Assembly (NCBI GenBank): GCA_963693365.1
Contig: CAVNZM010000013.1
Coordinates: 6,448,001 to 6,512,000 of the forward strand
DNA: 64,000 nt
DNA from: Amoebidium appalachense
Taxonomy: Eukaryota > Ichthyosporea
Direction: 5' to 3'
A program made the position numbers and the translations under genes. Shown here in pieces: positions 11,819 through 30,712 of this stretch (position 1 is the stretch's first letter; every line of letters starts with the position of its first letter). The notes under the pieces were generated by a model, which saw only the letters and a program-made list of their open reading frames with translations, made no database searches and was not told the DNA's origin.

Positions 11819-12760
11819 TCACCAGGCACCCTGTGCCCTGCTCGTGTAGTCAACCCACATAGCTGCAGCAATTTGATCTCTTCTGGCATCTGCCTCTGCC
11901 TCGTCTTCTTGTTGGTTTTGGTTGCCCCTGCCTAACACAGAGTTAAAAAACATCAAGGCCTTTACATCAAGCATACAGTCTTATAAATCATCCCCCTACC
12001 CACCCCCTCCTTTCCCCTGGTTCCCCACACACACCAACAACGCTGCCGCCGCTCAGAGGCACACTCCATCCCAACTCGAGCAATATCAGTCACACCACAA
12101 AAACCACATCAAAAAAACGTGCAGACGCACACTCCAACCCATCTTGACCCGTTGCCCACCACAAAACCAGAGAACAAAATAAAAACAAAAATAACTGAAA
12201 AACTGGTAGAGGAAGAGAAACAAAACCAAATGCAACCAAAGACTTACCACGTGTAGGCAAGTTGTGCTGCTCTTCGTCTGAGTAGTGGCCATGCTCCTCC
12301 GCGTTGTGCTTTTTTATAAAGTTCATAAGTAGAAAGCACACAAGAATGATCTTCGAGAGCATCTTAGGACAGTAGTTGGTGGCTTTCTGGAGTATCTGAA
12401 AGCGGTTTTTCAGCATACCATAGAACCGCTCAATGACCACCCGCGCCTTGGCATGCCTCAGGTTGAATAACTCCTTCGCATTCTGAGGACTAGAACACGA
12501 CACATGAATAGACAACACCAGACACTTCAACATCAATATGACAGTGTGTGTGTGCGCGTGGCTGTTTGTGTGTGTGCATGTTCGTTTAGTGTGTGCACGC
12601 GGGCATGACCCGTGCGGGCACACGCGGACGCATGTGTGTGTGCGTATTTGTACACGTGAGTCTGTGTAGGTGTTTGTGCATGCGCGCACGACCTTCAGGT
12701 TGGATGTGTAAACTATCTATCTCTCTTTTTCTCTCCCTATCCACTCTCTCTGTGCATGTG

Positions 12761-12830
<70 letters not shown>

Positions 12831-14008
12831 TGTGTGTGTGCAGAACAAAAGGAAACAGGAAAAGCACACTTTTTTACAGATGTAGGGAGGGAGTGATGGG
12901 TCGAGGGGCCTTCTTTTTTTGGGGGAGGGGGGGGGAGGGGGGAGGGGGGGAGGGGGGGGGGGGGGGCTAAATACGCCATTGCTCCCGTCCCGTACTCCTT
13001 CAGATGATAGCGGACTCCTCTGTAGGGTGCCAAAATTTCGTTTGTGTTCGGGTAGGGTAAACTTTCCCCGTCGGCACACGTAAATTTTGTGGAGGGGGCT
13101 GCTCGAGGGCACAGTTCAACACTGTGCTGTCTGCACCACATCCCTCCCCACCGGGCAAACAATATGTGGAATATGCTTCCCAGTCGCATGCACCCAATAC
13201 ATTTTGTGCTGTGAAACCTTTCCTGCACCGATACCGATCAGCAGCCTCCGGTTTGACCTTGCACGGAACAAGAGTGCCATCAACTGCCCCGAGAACAATA
13301 CGGAAGTAAGGCCAAAACTCAGGGTTTTCACGCACCCAACTAGGCACCATATATGACTCATCGGGTTGAATCATGTATTCTTCCCCGAGAGCAGCAAGCG
13401 TGGCATCGATGCCTTCTCGAAAACGCCTGCAGCACACAATGATGTCTGATTATTTTCCACATTCCTACATATAAGCTTCATTGAAAACAACAGCAAAACC
13501 TTGAGACAGTGCACGCGCACGTGCACCCTGGACAGTGGAACACAACCCATTCGGAGCATTGTTGTTTAACAAGCACAGACAAATGCTGCAAACACACAGC
13601 CAATAACATAATTCAACAGGGCAGGAGTCATAGCACTACATACCGGCTCACGGTCTCGGTGCTGTGTTGGAAACGTTCGGCAACGTTCCTGACTGCAACA
13701 CCCTGCCCAAGGGTATACAGCATCATGCAGGTAACTTCCTGAGCGTCCATGTTATCACTCTCTTCAATGAATGGAGCCAACTTCTCAATTAACTCCCTTG
13801 CAACATATGGACTCACGCGTAGGACATCGTTCACCCTTGTCTCGTGAGCTGTGCCAAGCAGTTCTTGCACATACTCTCTACCACTGAGCGGGGAAGTACG
13901 ACAGGGCTCTTTGAGCTCTGGGCTATAGGTCAAGGCTGCAATCGCAGCCAAAACGGCTATGTTCCGGGCTGCATACATGGTGAGTGTCTCAAATAAAACC
14001 GTATACAA
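11819..14008 (-). pseudogene. Harbinger transposase (HARBI1/DDE_Tnp_4 type), inactivated
   Basis: Exons 14008-13644, 13426-12975, 12489-12248 and 11931-11819 join in phase on the minus strand. The N-terminal part holds a helix-turn-helix-like segment (VRNVAERFQHSTETVSR). The nuclease core begins with the first catalytic Asp in GAVDGTLVP, followed by RYRCRKGFTAQNVLGACDWE. The third acid lies in VVIERFYGMLKNRF. The C-terminus (RRDQIAAAMWVDY) resembles other family members. Between GKVY and YPNTNEILAPYRGV, near 13048, the expected DAGY block with the second catalytic Asp is missing. A deletion of about 13 nt explains this and also shifts the frame. The start could be the ATG at 14008 or at 13978. 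An accessory Myb-like gene, usual in PIF elements, was not found. A C-run-bearing intron lies between exons 2 and 3. Confidence 0.75.
12765..12840. repeat. (TG)n inside a transposase intron
   Basis: About 32 TG units in the intron between 12975 and 12489. It is followed by G-rich runs (12919-12966) just downstream, in the sense direction, of the exon 2 donor. Confidence 0.9.
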
Positions 14009-14137
14009 CTCAGCACTTTCGTGGTTTATTACTGCTTATCACTATGGTGTATATGTGTAGCGGGTCTGCAATTGCAAGTCACCGACCGGTGATGAACAGC
14101 GTGACAGCTGCAGAGCAAATCTAACCCGATATCGTAC

Positions 14138-14291
14138 GTGGGCTGTTTGGCATCCATGGGTTATCTACCCGGCTTAACCCAGGTTTCGGCTGAGATCCGG
14201 ATTCTGCAGCATAATCTGGATCTCGATTTTGATATCCAGATATCCCCCGAAATCCAGATTACACTAACCCGCGTTGCCAAACAGGCCCTAA
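14138..14291. repeat. Harbinger right-end foldback / MITE-like unit
   Basis: GGGCTGTTTGGCATCC near 14139 and the terminal inverted repeat at 14269-14291 are inverted copies bounding about 150 bp with internal palindromic pieces (GATCCGGATT- and AATCTGGATCT-like). It could be a nested MITE or the normal long subterminal palindrome. Confidence 0.55.
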
Positions 14292-14997
14292 TCGGTTTCT
14301 GGTGTCTCCTGCTCGTATGTGTAATATGTGTGGGGGGCGGTTTACTCGCGGCTGCATATCTATCAATAAGTGCAACCTGTTAGCTAACGTATTAGAACCG
14401 GAGGTTATTGGCGGTTTTATTCTCTTTTCTTCCTCTCTTCCTCAATATATCCGTTTTAAGATGACTATCCTAGATCACCTTATTAATGCTGCACAGTATG
14501 ATATTGTGATCCGGTGCCTTAACTTTCTTTCGGAGCTACCGATGCTAGCCTCTGCTTACCCGTAATATGTAATAGGGGTGTCATATACTACGATGGCGCT
14601 CATTGTTGCCTAGCATGTACATATGTCACTGGCTGCATTTGATTGGCTGCGCTGGAAAACGCAGTAGGCCGTCGAATGTGGACTGGCTGGGCCTCCGGCA
14701 GTGTCCACGCAATAAAAAGTGTGTAAACCCCCCCCCAAAAATGTTCAAATCCGTGTGAAGGTCTAAACCAATGAAAACACATGTCATGAGACCTTTTCAC
14801 GTACCTCTCTCAGCCAATAGTCGGCAGTGCAATATAGCCAAAAAGGTTAAAGTGGAAAAGGCGCCAAACGGAAAGTCCGTTGTCACCGGCATGGCCAGCT
14901 TGCTGGTGAGCCTGCGACAGCCCGAGCGCAGGCTGCGACACAGCCACACACAGCCGGCCACGTGTGGTAGGTCGTATAAAAACAAGCCCCCCCTCAA

Positions 14998-15165
14998 CTA
15001 TTCTTCCTCTTCGCGGCCAACTTGTAGGCAGCTTTTTTTTACCATTAGACAATCTTTTGCACATCGGTCAAGATTGTCTGAACCGACAAGATGCCTGTTG
15101 GGGGAAGCAAAGAATGCAATTGCTGCAATTGCGGCCGAAAGGGCCATGTTTCGTGCTAAATACAT
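14998..15165 (-). pseudogene. Truncated Harbinger transposase N-terminus, second copy
   Basis: A 55-codon frame starts MYLARNMALSAAIAAIA, matching the MYAARNIAVLAAIAAL start of the transposase at 13978, then diverges and stops at a TAG (15000-14998). No nuclease domain follows. With the terminal-like repeat at 15346-15503 it suggests an internally deleted relative of the 10.9-14.3 kb element, oriented the same way. Confidence 0.5.
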
Positions 15166-15345
15166 AGTGGGTTTGCAACTGGAAACGTTGTTGTTGTTAT
15201 ATATGCAAATGGTATCATCACAGTGTATACAAATACATACATACGGGACACTGCACAGTCACTAGTACTGAGTCCTAGGTACGATATACGGGCACTCCGA
15301 TCAACGTAAAACTTGCGCAATGTGACTTGGTAAACTAAGCTGAAA

Positions 15346-15503
15346 AAAGTGTTGTCTGTTTGGCACGAGCGGTTATCTACGCCAGGTTTTGACCTAAATC
15401 CGGATTACAAGTCAGAATCTGGATACTGACAGACTGATTTGTAGTACCCGGCGTATACGGTCTACGCCGGAGTTCGTAACTCCGCATTGCCAACAGGCCC
15501 TTA
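15346..15503. repeat. Harbinger MITE-like foldback
   Basis: TGTCTGTTTGGCACGAGCGG at the left and a right end reading GCATTGCCAACAGGCCCTTA are diverged inverted copies of the 10909 terminus, enclosing about 120 bp with palindromic segments. It probably marks the end of the second Harbinger relic. Confidence 0.55.
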
Positions 15504-15505
15504 TG

Positions 15506-16481
15506 ATTATAAATAAGTTTAAAGGGGCACAACATAGAGGCTAAGCTTAGCACAAAATAGCTCCTGATCGGCATAGGTAATACCCTCCCGCTCTCTTCCC
15601 CCCTCCCCTATCACTACCAACACGACATCTTCCAAGCACACTCCCGGCTCTCCAACCGACACACACACTCCATCACGGCTGCCACCACCGCCCAGCCCTT
15701 CTCCATGCCCAAGATCTCCTTTTCTGCATTAGTTTTTCTGCTCGTGGCTCAAAATAGCAGGAGGGAGGGCACAGAGCATGTTGTTTAGATCTGTGCTTGG
15801 GTCGTCCATGTCACTGATGCGCGAATGGAGCCCCGCATCAATCAATTCGTGCCCCTGGTATGACCACGATTCTTGAGCATGTCCAGGTTTTTGTGCATGC
15901 GGAAAGAAAGAGAAGTAAGGGGGGGGGAGGGGAAGGGGGCGCAGGGGGAGGGGAAGGAGGGGGGGCCTTACTCTGGACAGTAAATGGAGATCTTGCATGT
16001 GTCGAGGCCTACCAGGAAAGGAAGTGCGGTGGGAAAGGGGGGGAAGGGGGTTGCACATATCAAGAAAGAATTGCACCTGCACGCATGCACACACACATAT
16101 ACAGACAAGCAGGCACATACGCATGCATGATCAGGCGCGCGTGCACACACACACAAACAAACACAGACAGAGAGTGTGGTTTGGGAGGGGGGGGGAGGGG
16201 GAGTGTGTGTATGTGTGTGAAGAGAGTGAATGAGACAGAGAACCTGTGTGTATGTTTACCGGTATATGGTACAGCGACAGACACAACCGTACTAATCGAG
16301 GCTATTCCCCCCCCCCCCCTCCCCCTCCCGCCCCCTTCCCCCCTCCCCCTCCTCCCTGCCTCCCTCTTCTTCGCTCCTCCCCCCCCCCCCCCCCCCCCCC
16401 CCTCCCACCTCCAGATCTCCAGCGCTCATCCAATCTGGTCGTTTACCACACCGGCACCAGTAAACCGAAATAACCGCTGGT
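15506..16481. other. Region upstream of the deacetylase gene
   Basis: Ordinary sequence to 15900, then G-rich and TG-rich stretches and C runs (16307-16402). No exon is supported. It is presumably the promoter or 5' leader zone of the gene starting at 16482; no core promoter motif stands out. Confidence 0.4.
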
Positions 16482-23752
<7,271 letters not shown>

Positions 23753-23760
23753 TTTAGCAG

Positions 23761-23796
<36 letters not shown>

Positions 23797-23842
23797 CGGT
23801 TTCGGTTTGCATTCGAGGTGAGTGGACCGAACTAGTGTACCA

Positions 23843-23975
23843 TGAATGACTTGGCCTCCCCCTGAGGATAGGCTTTATTTGAACACATTATTTGTGTTGT
23901 GAATGCTTTGGAAAAGTTTCCGTTGTTTTGTCTGTTGCAAATGTGTAGTTAGTGCTCTGTAACACATTCCAGGGT
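23843..23975 (-). repeat. R1 dispersed repeat 3' of the deacetylase gene
   Basis: A diverged copy lying between C runs about 90 bp after the stop codon: CCTGAGGATAGGCTTTATTTG through CTGTAACACATTCCAGGG, then a C run of about 45 (23980-24022). It is antisense to the gene and probably in its 3' region. Confidence 0.7.
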
Positions 23976-23978
23976 AAG

Positions 23979-24025
<47 letters not shown>

Positions 24026-24029
24026 CCTG

Positions 24030-24797
24030 CCCCCGACTAAGGGCATCGACCCATCCTCAATACCCCTTGTTTTTTGGTTTTCGTTACATTTCGATTTTCT
24101 CAGCCAACAACGTGCAAAGTCTCGATGATAATTGGCCGCTTTTAAGCTGTTTTTTTTAGGTAGAAACGTGTGTAGTACATTGGTGTTTTAATGTAGGTAT
24201 ATTAGTATTCTGCCCGGCTATAGGCAGAGCCATGTGGAGGACAGGGTAGCCTCTGTGAGGCGACGTGGAATAAGATATTTAAGTCACATCATGAAATTCA
24301 AAAATAAAGAAACTTTTGATAAGAGGGGGATCGATCTCTGTACATCATGAATTGGTTGTGTTCGTTGTGACAGGTCTTGCCCCTGCACAGAACCGAACGT
24401 GGGAAGCACAATCAAAAAAAAAAAAAGGCACGACGCGCCTGCATCTGCATATGGGCACCACTCACGACAGAATTCTCAGCTCATATAGATAACCCTATTT
24501 GCAAACATTTACACGCACCAGCATGATGGCAGGTGTCACCCAATCAATATTAGGCAAAAGTTTGCTTGCCTTTTTTGGCAGGTGGCTAACCATAAATGGT
24601 TAGTTTTGTCAGCTTGCTGGCAAACTTTATTGGCTGCAGCGCTGCCTGCAGGTCCTCAGGACAAATATTTCTACAAAACAATATGGTACATATTATAAAA
24701 GCTTTCAGGACTGACAAGTTTATGACCAAAGAAGCGCTTTTGAGGGGTAATAACATTGCTACAAACTCGGCCAGTCCAAAAAACCATTGTGCTCACG

Positions 24798-24830
<33 letters not shown>

Positions 24831-25015
24831 AGGGCAAAAATAATCACCCAGTCTAGCCATACTTACAACAGGCCGCACCGCCGTGACAAGGGTGTCTAGA
24901 CTGTGTTTATTGTAGAGTGGCAACGGCAGAGCCATAGCCGGCCGTCCGCTAGCTCGGGGGTGGGGGGTGGGTGTGCGTGACTGTGCGTGGGTGGGTGGGG
25001 GTTGTTGTTGTTGTT

Positions 25016-25057
<42 letters not shown>

Positions 25058-25494
25058 GGAGGTTGTTCGTATTTAAGCCTGTGCCGTACATCATGGTTGC
25101 ACTGTCACACTATGATAACAGCCAAGCAACCCTTTTCGTTTTTCTTTTATTTTAATTAGTTTCGGTCTTTAAGTAGTCATCGCCTCTTTTCATTGGATAC
25201 CTTCCGCCGGGCCATGCTGCAGAAAGTTCAACTCGTTCAAAATTTTGTTAGTGTAGCCAACAACCGTTGCCTGCCATATGCATTATTATAGGCATGCCTG
25301 TGGTGCAAACGTCATTGGCCATGGATTGCATTGTGACAATCGCAATATGCATCACATAGCAATATGACGCCCTATGACTTAGTAACGAAAACTCGAAACA
25401 GGTTTAGTGTTAGCCATCTGCAGGCACAATTCTATCTATAGGCCATTTTACAACCCACACCCCCGGCAGTGTCCTGCATATATACTCTATCCAT
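24030..25494. other. Intergenic DNA, no supported gene
   Basis: Mostly ordinary sequence. A C run (24800-24831) and a G run (25018-25056) interrupt it. A short frame at 24596-24856 has no family resemblance. Confidence 0.45.
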
Positions 25495-25926
25495 CTACGG
25501 ATCAACAATGCGCCAGTTGACATTGCCCTGGTAGAAGTCATAGCTCCACAGGAGATTCTCGCCGTTGGTCCGACCGTTGGCCCAGAAGTCAATGTCGTCA
25601 TTGTAGTCACAATCAGGAGCCTCACCACATCGCCCCTAGGATGGGCACAGCTGGCACGTGTCCACAATGGTGGTCCGTTCGCGGCGGCCGTTGAAGCTGC
25701 GTGATCTCTATGGTCTTACCGCACCAGAGGGGATTGGCACTGTTGACGTACTTTGCCTTCCACTCGTCCCTGGAGATGCCGAGCAGCAGGGGGTTAACGG
25801 CCACACCAAGGCCAACGTTCCACGCGTTGGGGCACTGGACTTCATTATCGTCAAAGGTGGTAAGGATGGCCGAGCTGCCGCTGGCGGACAGCACATGCAC
25901 ACCGCCAGCAGTGATGCAAGGAGCAT
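25495..25926 (-). pseudogene. Second broken DPBB gene copy
   Basis: The leader MLLASLLAVCMCCPP from the ATG at 25926 looks like a signal peptide, but the DPBB domain (ILTTFDDNEVQC, NPLWCGKTIEI, TIVDTCQLCPS, CDYNDDIDFWANGRT, YQGNVNWRIVDP) lies in other frames. There is a frame change near 25880, another near 25695 (extra bases after TIEIT), and an in-frame TAG at 25638-25636 where the plus-strand copy has Trp. The stop is at 25497-25495. No LysM module is evident, so this copy differs in architecture from the one at 7888. The upstream minus-strand sequence holds no other recognisable exon. Confidence 0.65.
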
Positions 25927-26640
25927 GTTGCGTGTGGGCTGCAGCTGCCAGGCGAGCGTGCTTCTCAGGCTGTGTGGGCCGGATTTGCGTAAACGAAGAT
26001 GAGAAGAGAGACTTGTGTGGTGTGTCCCGGTACCGACCGGTGACCGACGCGGCTGCAGAGTGTCACTGAGTTGGCGCGGTGTGAAGTATATATCTGCTTT
26101 GCTGTGCCAAGTTGTCTCCAACTGGTTTTTGCCTCGAGGATCCGGAGGGCTTCCTTTTAATATCTTCCAGTTAGTATGCATTGGAAGACTCTGCAGAAGA
26201 TTATTTAGCGCGTTTCGTGGAATGCTGCGGTGTAGGAGCCTTTGTTTTTGACGTCACTCACTACTTGCAAAGTGTGTTGACTCAGCCCGGCGCACACCTA
26301 AGTTGGCCCGGGACCACCCACTCACTTTATAATAATTAATTGTTTGAAATATTCATCAACCCTTTCTAGAAGGTCAAATGCACACACGTACTAGAAGTGC
26401 AATATAGTACCCCCCCTTACTACTAGCAAAATGTGGCAGCTTGGCCCGGAACCGCCCACTCGAGCTCACTTGGATGGCGACGGATTCCACAGGTGACGTG
26501 CATACATCGTTGAGCTGGGAAAGGAATGCATTGGTTTGGATCCGGGTATTCATGATATCAGGCTTTGGGGTGAATTCGAAGGCCAAACCCAGCCACGTAC
26601 TAAATAATATCATAGTTAGTGGTATTAGTCGTACTCCCCC
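25927..26640. other. Upstream of the second DPBB copy, no supported gene
   Basis: Ordinary sequence. A motif around GGCCCGG(G)ACC(A/G)CCCACTC recurs at 26306 and 26443. Nothing else is clear. Confidence 0.4.
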
Positions 26641-26746
26641 CTAATCCCCCCCCCCCCCCCCCCGGGCCCTCGATCCCCCTAGAGCCCACCACCATGGACA
26701 GGTCAGCTGCACCAACATTGACCAAGTTGAGTGCATGCACCGCCCG

Positions 26747-26811
<65 letters not shown>

Positions 26812-26828
26812 CGCACACGCACACACGT

Positions 26829-26869
<41 letters not shown>

Positions 26870-26935
26870 AGTCTGCATACACACACACACACACACAGAC
26901 ACACACACACATCACAGTGAACACACACACACAGC
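26747..26935. repeat. (CA)n cluster
   Basis: Several CA tracts with AAC and GTG interruptions. Confidence 0.95.
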
Positions 26936-27342
26936 ATGCAGGGATTGATCTACTAACACTGTGAGGGAGATCTCGAGGCGCTGAGGCTCGTGTTACATTT
27001 AAAAATTACACGTCATTGGCCATGGGCATTGCCAACGGAACCGCACCACCAAATGTGAATGAAGCACTGCCGCAGGCTGCAGACCTATATATATATCATG
27101 ATCATCACGATATCATACTATATATATGTGTATTATATATATATATATATATGGGGGTTTACGCTGTTTACTCGAGGCAAAGAGAACCAGTCTCAGGTAT
27201 GGGGGGGGGGGTTTTGCTCGGAATATCCCCTCAGCGGTATATCATGATCACGTACATAGATGTCGGGTGGTGACTATATATCAGGGTTTACTTTCTCTAC
27301 GAGACACCATAAAGACTACAAGGAGAAATCAATTAGTTGGGG

Positions 27343-27348
27343 TTCCCC

Positions 27349-27390
<42 letters not shown>

Positions 27391-27422
27391 GGGCTCCCCT
27401 CGGGACACTCGGTATCAGCTGG

Positions 27423-27481
<59 letters not shown>

Positions 27482-27499
27482 TGTGTGTGTGTGCGCGTG
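27343..27499. repeat. T run and (TG)n
   Basis: About 35 T (27351-27386), a short unique spacer, then about 25 TG units (27424-27478). Confidence 0.95.
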
Positions 27500-27806
27500 C
27501 GCTATAATTTTGTAGTGATGTGTTTCTCAAGCCAATCAATACATCTAATAAACAGGTCGTAGTTACGCGTGTTTAGTATAAAATCAAGGATGTTGTAATT
27601 TACAGGTAGGCTATCTTTCTGGGTGTCTGTTGTGAATGTGACGTGTGTGTGTTGCGGTATTATGTGGTCTATCAAACTACATTTGGCGATACATGACCGG
27701 TTAAACTGGTGTGTGTGTGTGTTGTTTGGGCATGCAAATGATGCCACCTTATACTTATTAGATCTCCACTGTATAGCACGTGTACAGTAAAAGCGTGGTA
27801 ATTGAT

Positions 27807-27810
<4 letters not shown>

Positions 27811-27837
<27 letters not shown>

Positions 27838-27923
27838 CATATCATATATACTATGATATATATCATAGTATAAATATATATATATACTATATATATATAT
27901 ATACTGATATATATATGTATATG

Positions 27924-27983
<60 letters not shown>

Positions 27984-28022
27984 CCGAAGGCTATAGCTAG
28001 CAGGCTAGCTATAGCTAGCTAG
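27811..28022. repeat. (TA)n region ending in a perfect hairpin
   Basis: TA-rich sequence to 27981, then inverted 12-bp arms GCTATAGCTAGC at 27990-28001 and 28004-28015 around a two-base loop. Strong cruciform potential. Confidence 0.85.
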
Positions 28023-28288
28023 CGCTCAGTGGAAGACGATGTCTTGTTTCTAGAAGACTGCCATGCAGCCTCTGCGCGTACCTACATTATGTGTTCAGAA
28101 TTCAAGGGAACAAGCACAGACCAAGCCTGGGGTTGGCAGGCCCTCATACCAGATCACTGAGTATTCGGTACCTTCATAGTGCCTGCAAGCCACCAAGGTG
28201 GTGAAAAGTGAGGGCATGTGCTCAATGATTTAAGAAGAATGTAGTCAGTGTTGGGCAACTTGCATTTGCATGTACACACACACACACA

Positions 28289-28364
<76 letters not shown>

Positions 28365-28492
28365 CATCTCTCTTCCCCCCCCCCCCTTCCCCCTCTCTCT
28401 CTCCCTCCACCCCACCCCTCTCCCCTCTTCTCTTTCACTCTCTCGCAGTCTAGCCCCTTCTGTCTCAGGTCCTCTTTCTACCTCTTTCTCCT

Positions 28493-28534
<42 letters not shown>

Positions 28535-29764
28535 CCTTGCCCCTATCTCTCCCTTCACAAACGTGCACACGCACACGCACACCCACCCACCCACACACAC
28601 ACACATGTGTACACACACAATCTCTCTCTCCCTCTCTCCCTCTCTCCCTCTCCCCCCCTCCTCTCTCTCTCCCCCCCCTGCCCCTCTCTCTCTCTCCCTC
28701 CCTCTCTCTCTCTCTCTCTCGTTTACGGACCTCACCATTTAAAAGGGCGTGTGGAAAAGGCTTGCCCTCCCCCCCAACCCCCCTCCCCCTCCCCAAACCC
28801 CCTCACCGGTCCCCCCTTCCCCCCCCCCTGTCCCCTTTCCCCCACACCCACTTAACGAAAACACACAAAAACGCCACATAACGAAAACACACAAAAACGC
28901 AAACACACACCGTGACACACACGCACAAGTACACACACGCACAACACACACAACCTGTGTGCGCAAGCACACACACATATAAGCACACACACGCACATGC
29001 ACGCGCACACACACGCGTACACGGACGCACGCACACGGACACGCACACACGCACACGGTCATGGACACGCACACACATGCACACGCACAACACACACATA
29101 CGTGCACACGCATGCACACGGGCGCACACACATGCACACATGCACGCGCACGCACCCACACACTGAGCTTATGAGGCCTACTAAATATCATACATATGTG
29201 CACATCGGCGATTTCTGAATTAGCACGATGACTTATCCACGAGGTAACCTGAAGTGCACCATTTACGGCGGGATTGAGGGAAAATGAGTCAGAGGTGCAC
29301 GCTGGGGAGGAGCCTCAGGGTGGGATCCTGAGGAGAAAGAAGGGATTCCATCACGGTGTACACGATCCCTACATTAATGATAGTTTACCTACAGTTCACA
29401 ATACTTAGGGAACTCAAGTTGTTGTTTTGGAGGGGGGGGGGGGGGGGGGGGGGGGGGCAATATCATCCGGCGGCACACTGGGCACACGACCAGTGCCACC
29501 GTGCGATTTCCCATGTTTTCTTTTCAATCTCAAGTTCTCAGATTTGCCCAATAAATAGGTGCCCACACACCCTTTGTTTTTTTCATAACCTACTTACTGC
29601 AAGCTGATCATATGGGCCTTAGCTTGCCTACCTAATAATAGACAATATGCCGTCTGGCCTAAAACGCGTCTAAAACACGTGCAGGTTTGTCTAAAACACG
29701 TGCAGGTTTGTTGATATTTGTTCGTACCGGTTGACTGCTCAGTTTGTTGCTTTTGGCGCGCTAT
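28023..29764. other. Intergenic DNA with CT, C-run and CA blocks
   Basis: (CT)n at 28289-28366, a C run at 28495-28531, more CT sequence to 28720, a CA-rich block with CG and CATG interruptions at 28860-29162, and a G run at 29432-29457. A duplicated 24-base segment (GTCTAAAACACGTGCAGGTT) occurs at 29669 and 29690. No gene is supported. Confidence 0.6.
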
Positions 29765-29769
29765 CATAG

Positions 29770-29966
29770 CCAATGACGTCACCATCTTTGACCCATGCCA
29801 CATCCCCTTGCTGATTGGTTGTTATCTTGCGCAAACAAGCTCACTAGCCAATCATAAATCGTGTATAGCCTTCAAATGCATTCCATGGCTCCCAAGGCAG
29901 GAGTATATAACCGCCTAGCAGACCAATCTAGAAAATCAGTGCAACACCGCGTGCAACATCTTCAAG
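29770..29966 (+). promoter_or_regulatory. Promoter-like block: CCAAT boxes, CRE palindrome, TATA box
   Basis: CCAAT at 29770, overlapping a perfect TGACGTCA at 29774-29781; inverted ATTGG at 29814; CCAAT at 29848 and 29923; TATATAA at 29904-29910. The first ATG (29967) is about 60 bases past the TATA element. The clustering and spacing suggest a genuine RNA polymerase II promoter driving the transcript over 29967-30094 and the array beyond. Confidence 0.5.
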
Positions 29967-30094
29967 ATGCCATCAAGCCCTCTTCTTCTGTCGCTACGTG
30001 CCTGGGCCCTACGACTATGTCTTCTGCCGAGGCCTAGCTACGGGGCGGCACGTGAGGCTTCAGAGTCCGCCGGGATGATAGGGCCTACGCTCAG
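29967..30094 (+). CDS. Possible first exon downstream of the promoter-like block
   Basis: ATG at 29967 opens 42 codons (leader-like LLLSLRAWALRLCLLP), ending at CTCAG|GTAGGG. Similar exon ends followed by GTAGGG or GTAAGG occur at 30817 and 31506 inside the array. No downstream chain stays open, so this may be the start of a decayed gene. Family unknown. Confidence 0.3.
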
Positions 30095-30641
30095 GTAGGG
30101 ATAGCTACCACACTATTCCCAAGTCGTTGCGTGTTTTTCCGCCCACCCCCAGTAGTACCTTCACTTCCTTTTCCTCCTTCCTTCTGCCTTGCCTGTGGCA
30201 GGGTCTCTCGGGCAACATTGCAGCGCCTGACGCTGGAGTCGGGGTCGTTCTGATCTTTGTTGTGCCAAGCTTTTTGTGGTGCGTCAAGCATACAGTGCCT
30301 GGACGCTGTCCGGGAGGCCGTTGTCTCAGCGCACCACATTTTCTTTTCATGCCCTAGTAGCCACCCGAACCCTCCATGTCTCGGTGCTCTTCTCCTTCCC
30401 TCTACCTGCACTCGTGTGGGTCTACGTGGGTGCAGTAGTGCCTGGCCGTTGGTCGAAGGATCTCTTGTGCACTTTACGCTATGTTTTTCTGTTGGTGCTG
30501 AGTGTAGAGGGGCCTGACGTTAGGGGTGCCTGACACCTTAGTCGGATGTCTCTACACTCTACGCCAACATCCAGTTGTTTTTGTGTTTATGATTTGGGTA
30601 TAGGTGTAGGTTTGCTAACCCCTACTATCCCCCTGCCCCCC

Positions 30642-30712
<71 letters not shown>

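Larger units (their letters stand above)
10909..14291. mobile_element. PIF/Harbinger-type DNA transposon relic
   Basis: The ends are perfect 23-bp inverted repeats, 10909-10931 (starting TTAGGGCCTGTTTGGCAACG) and 14269-14291 (its reverse complement). The interior carries a Harbinger-family transposase on the minus strand. PIF/Harbinger elements typically duplicate TWA targets. The trinucleotides abutting GGGCC are TTA at the left and TAA at the right, so a clean duplication is not shown. Both subterminal zones are foldbacks: near 11005 and near 14140 there are second, inverted copies of the TGTTTGGCA motif. A diverged tandem copy of the left end starts at 11152. The transposase is damaged (see its entry), so the element would need a helper. 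Confidence 0.8.
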
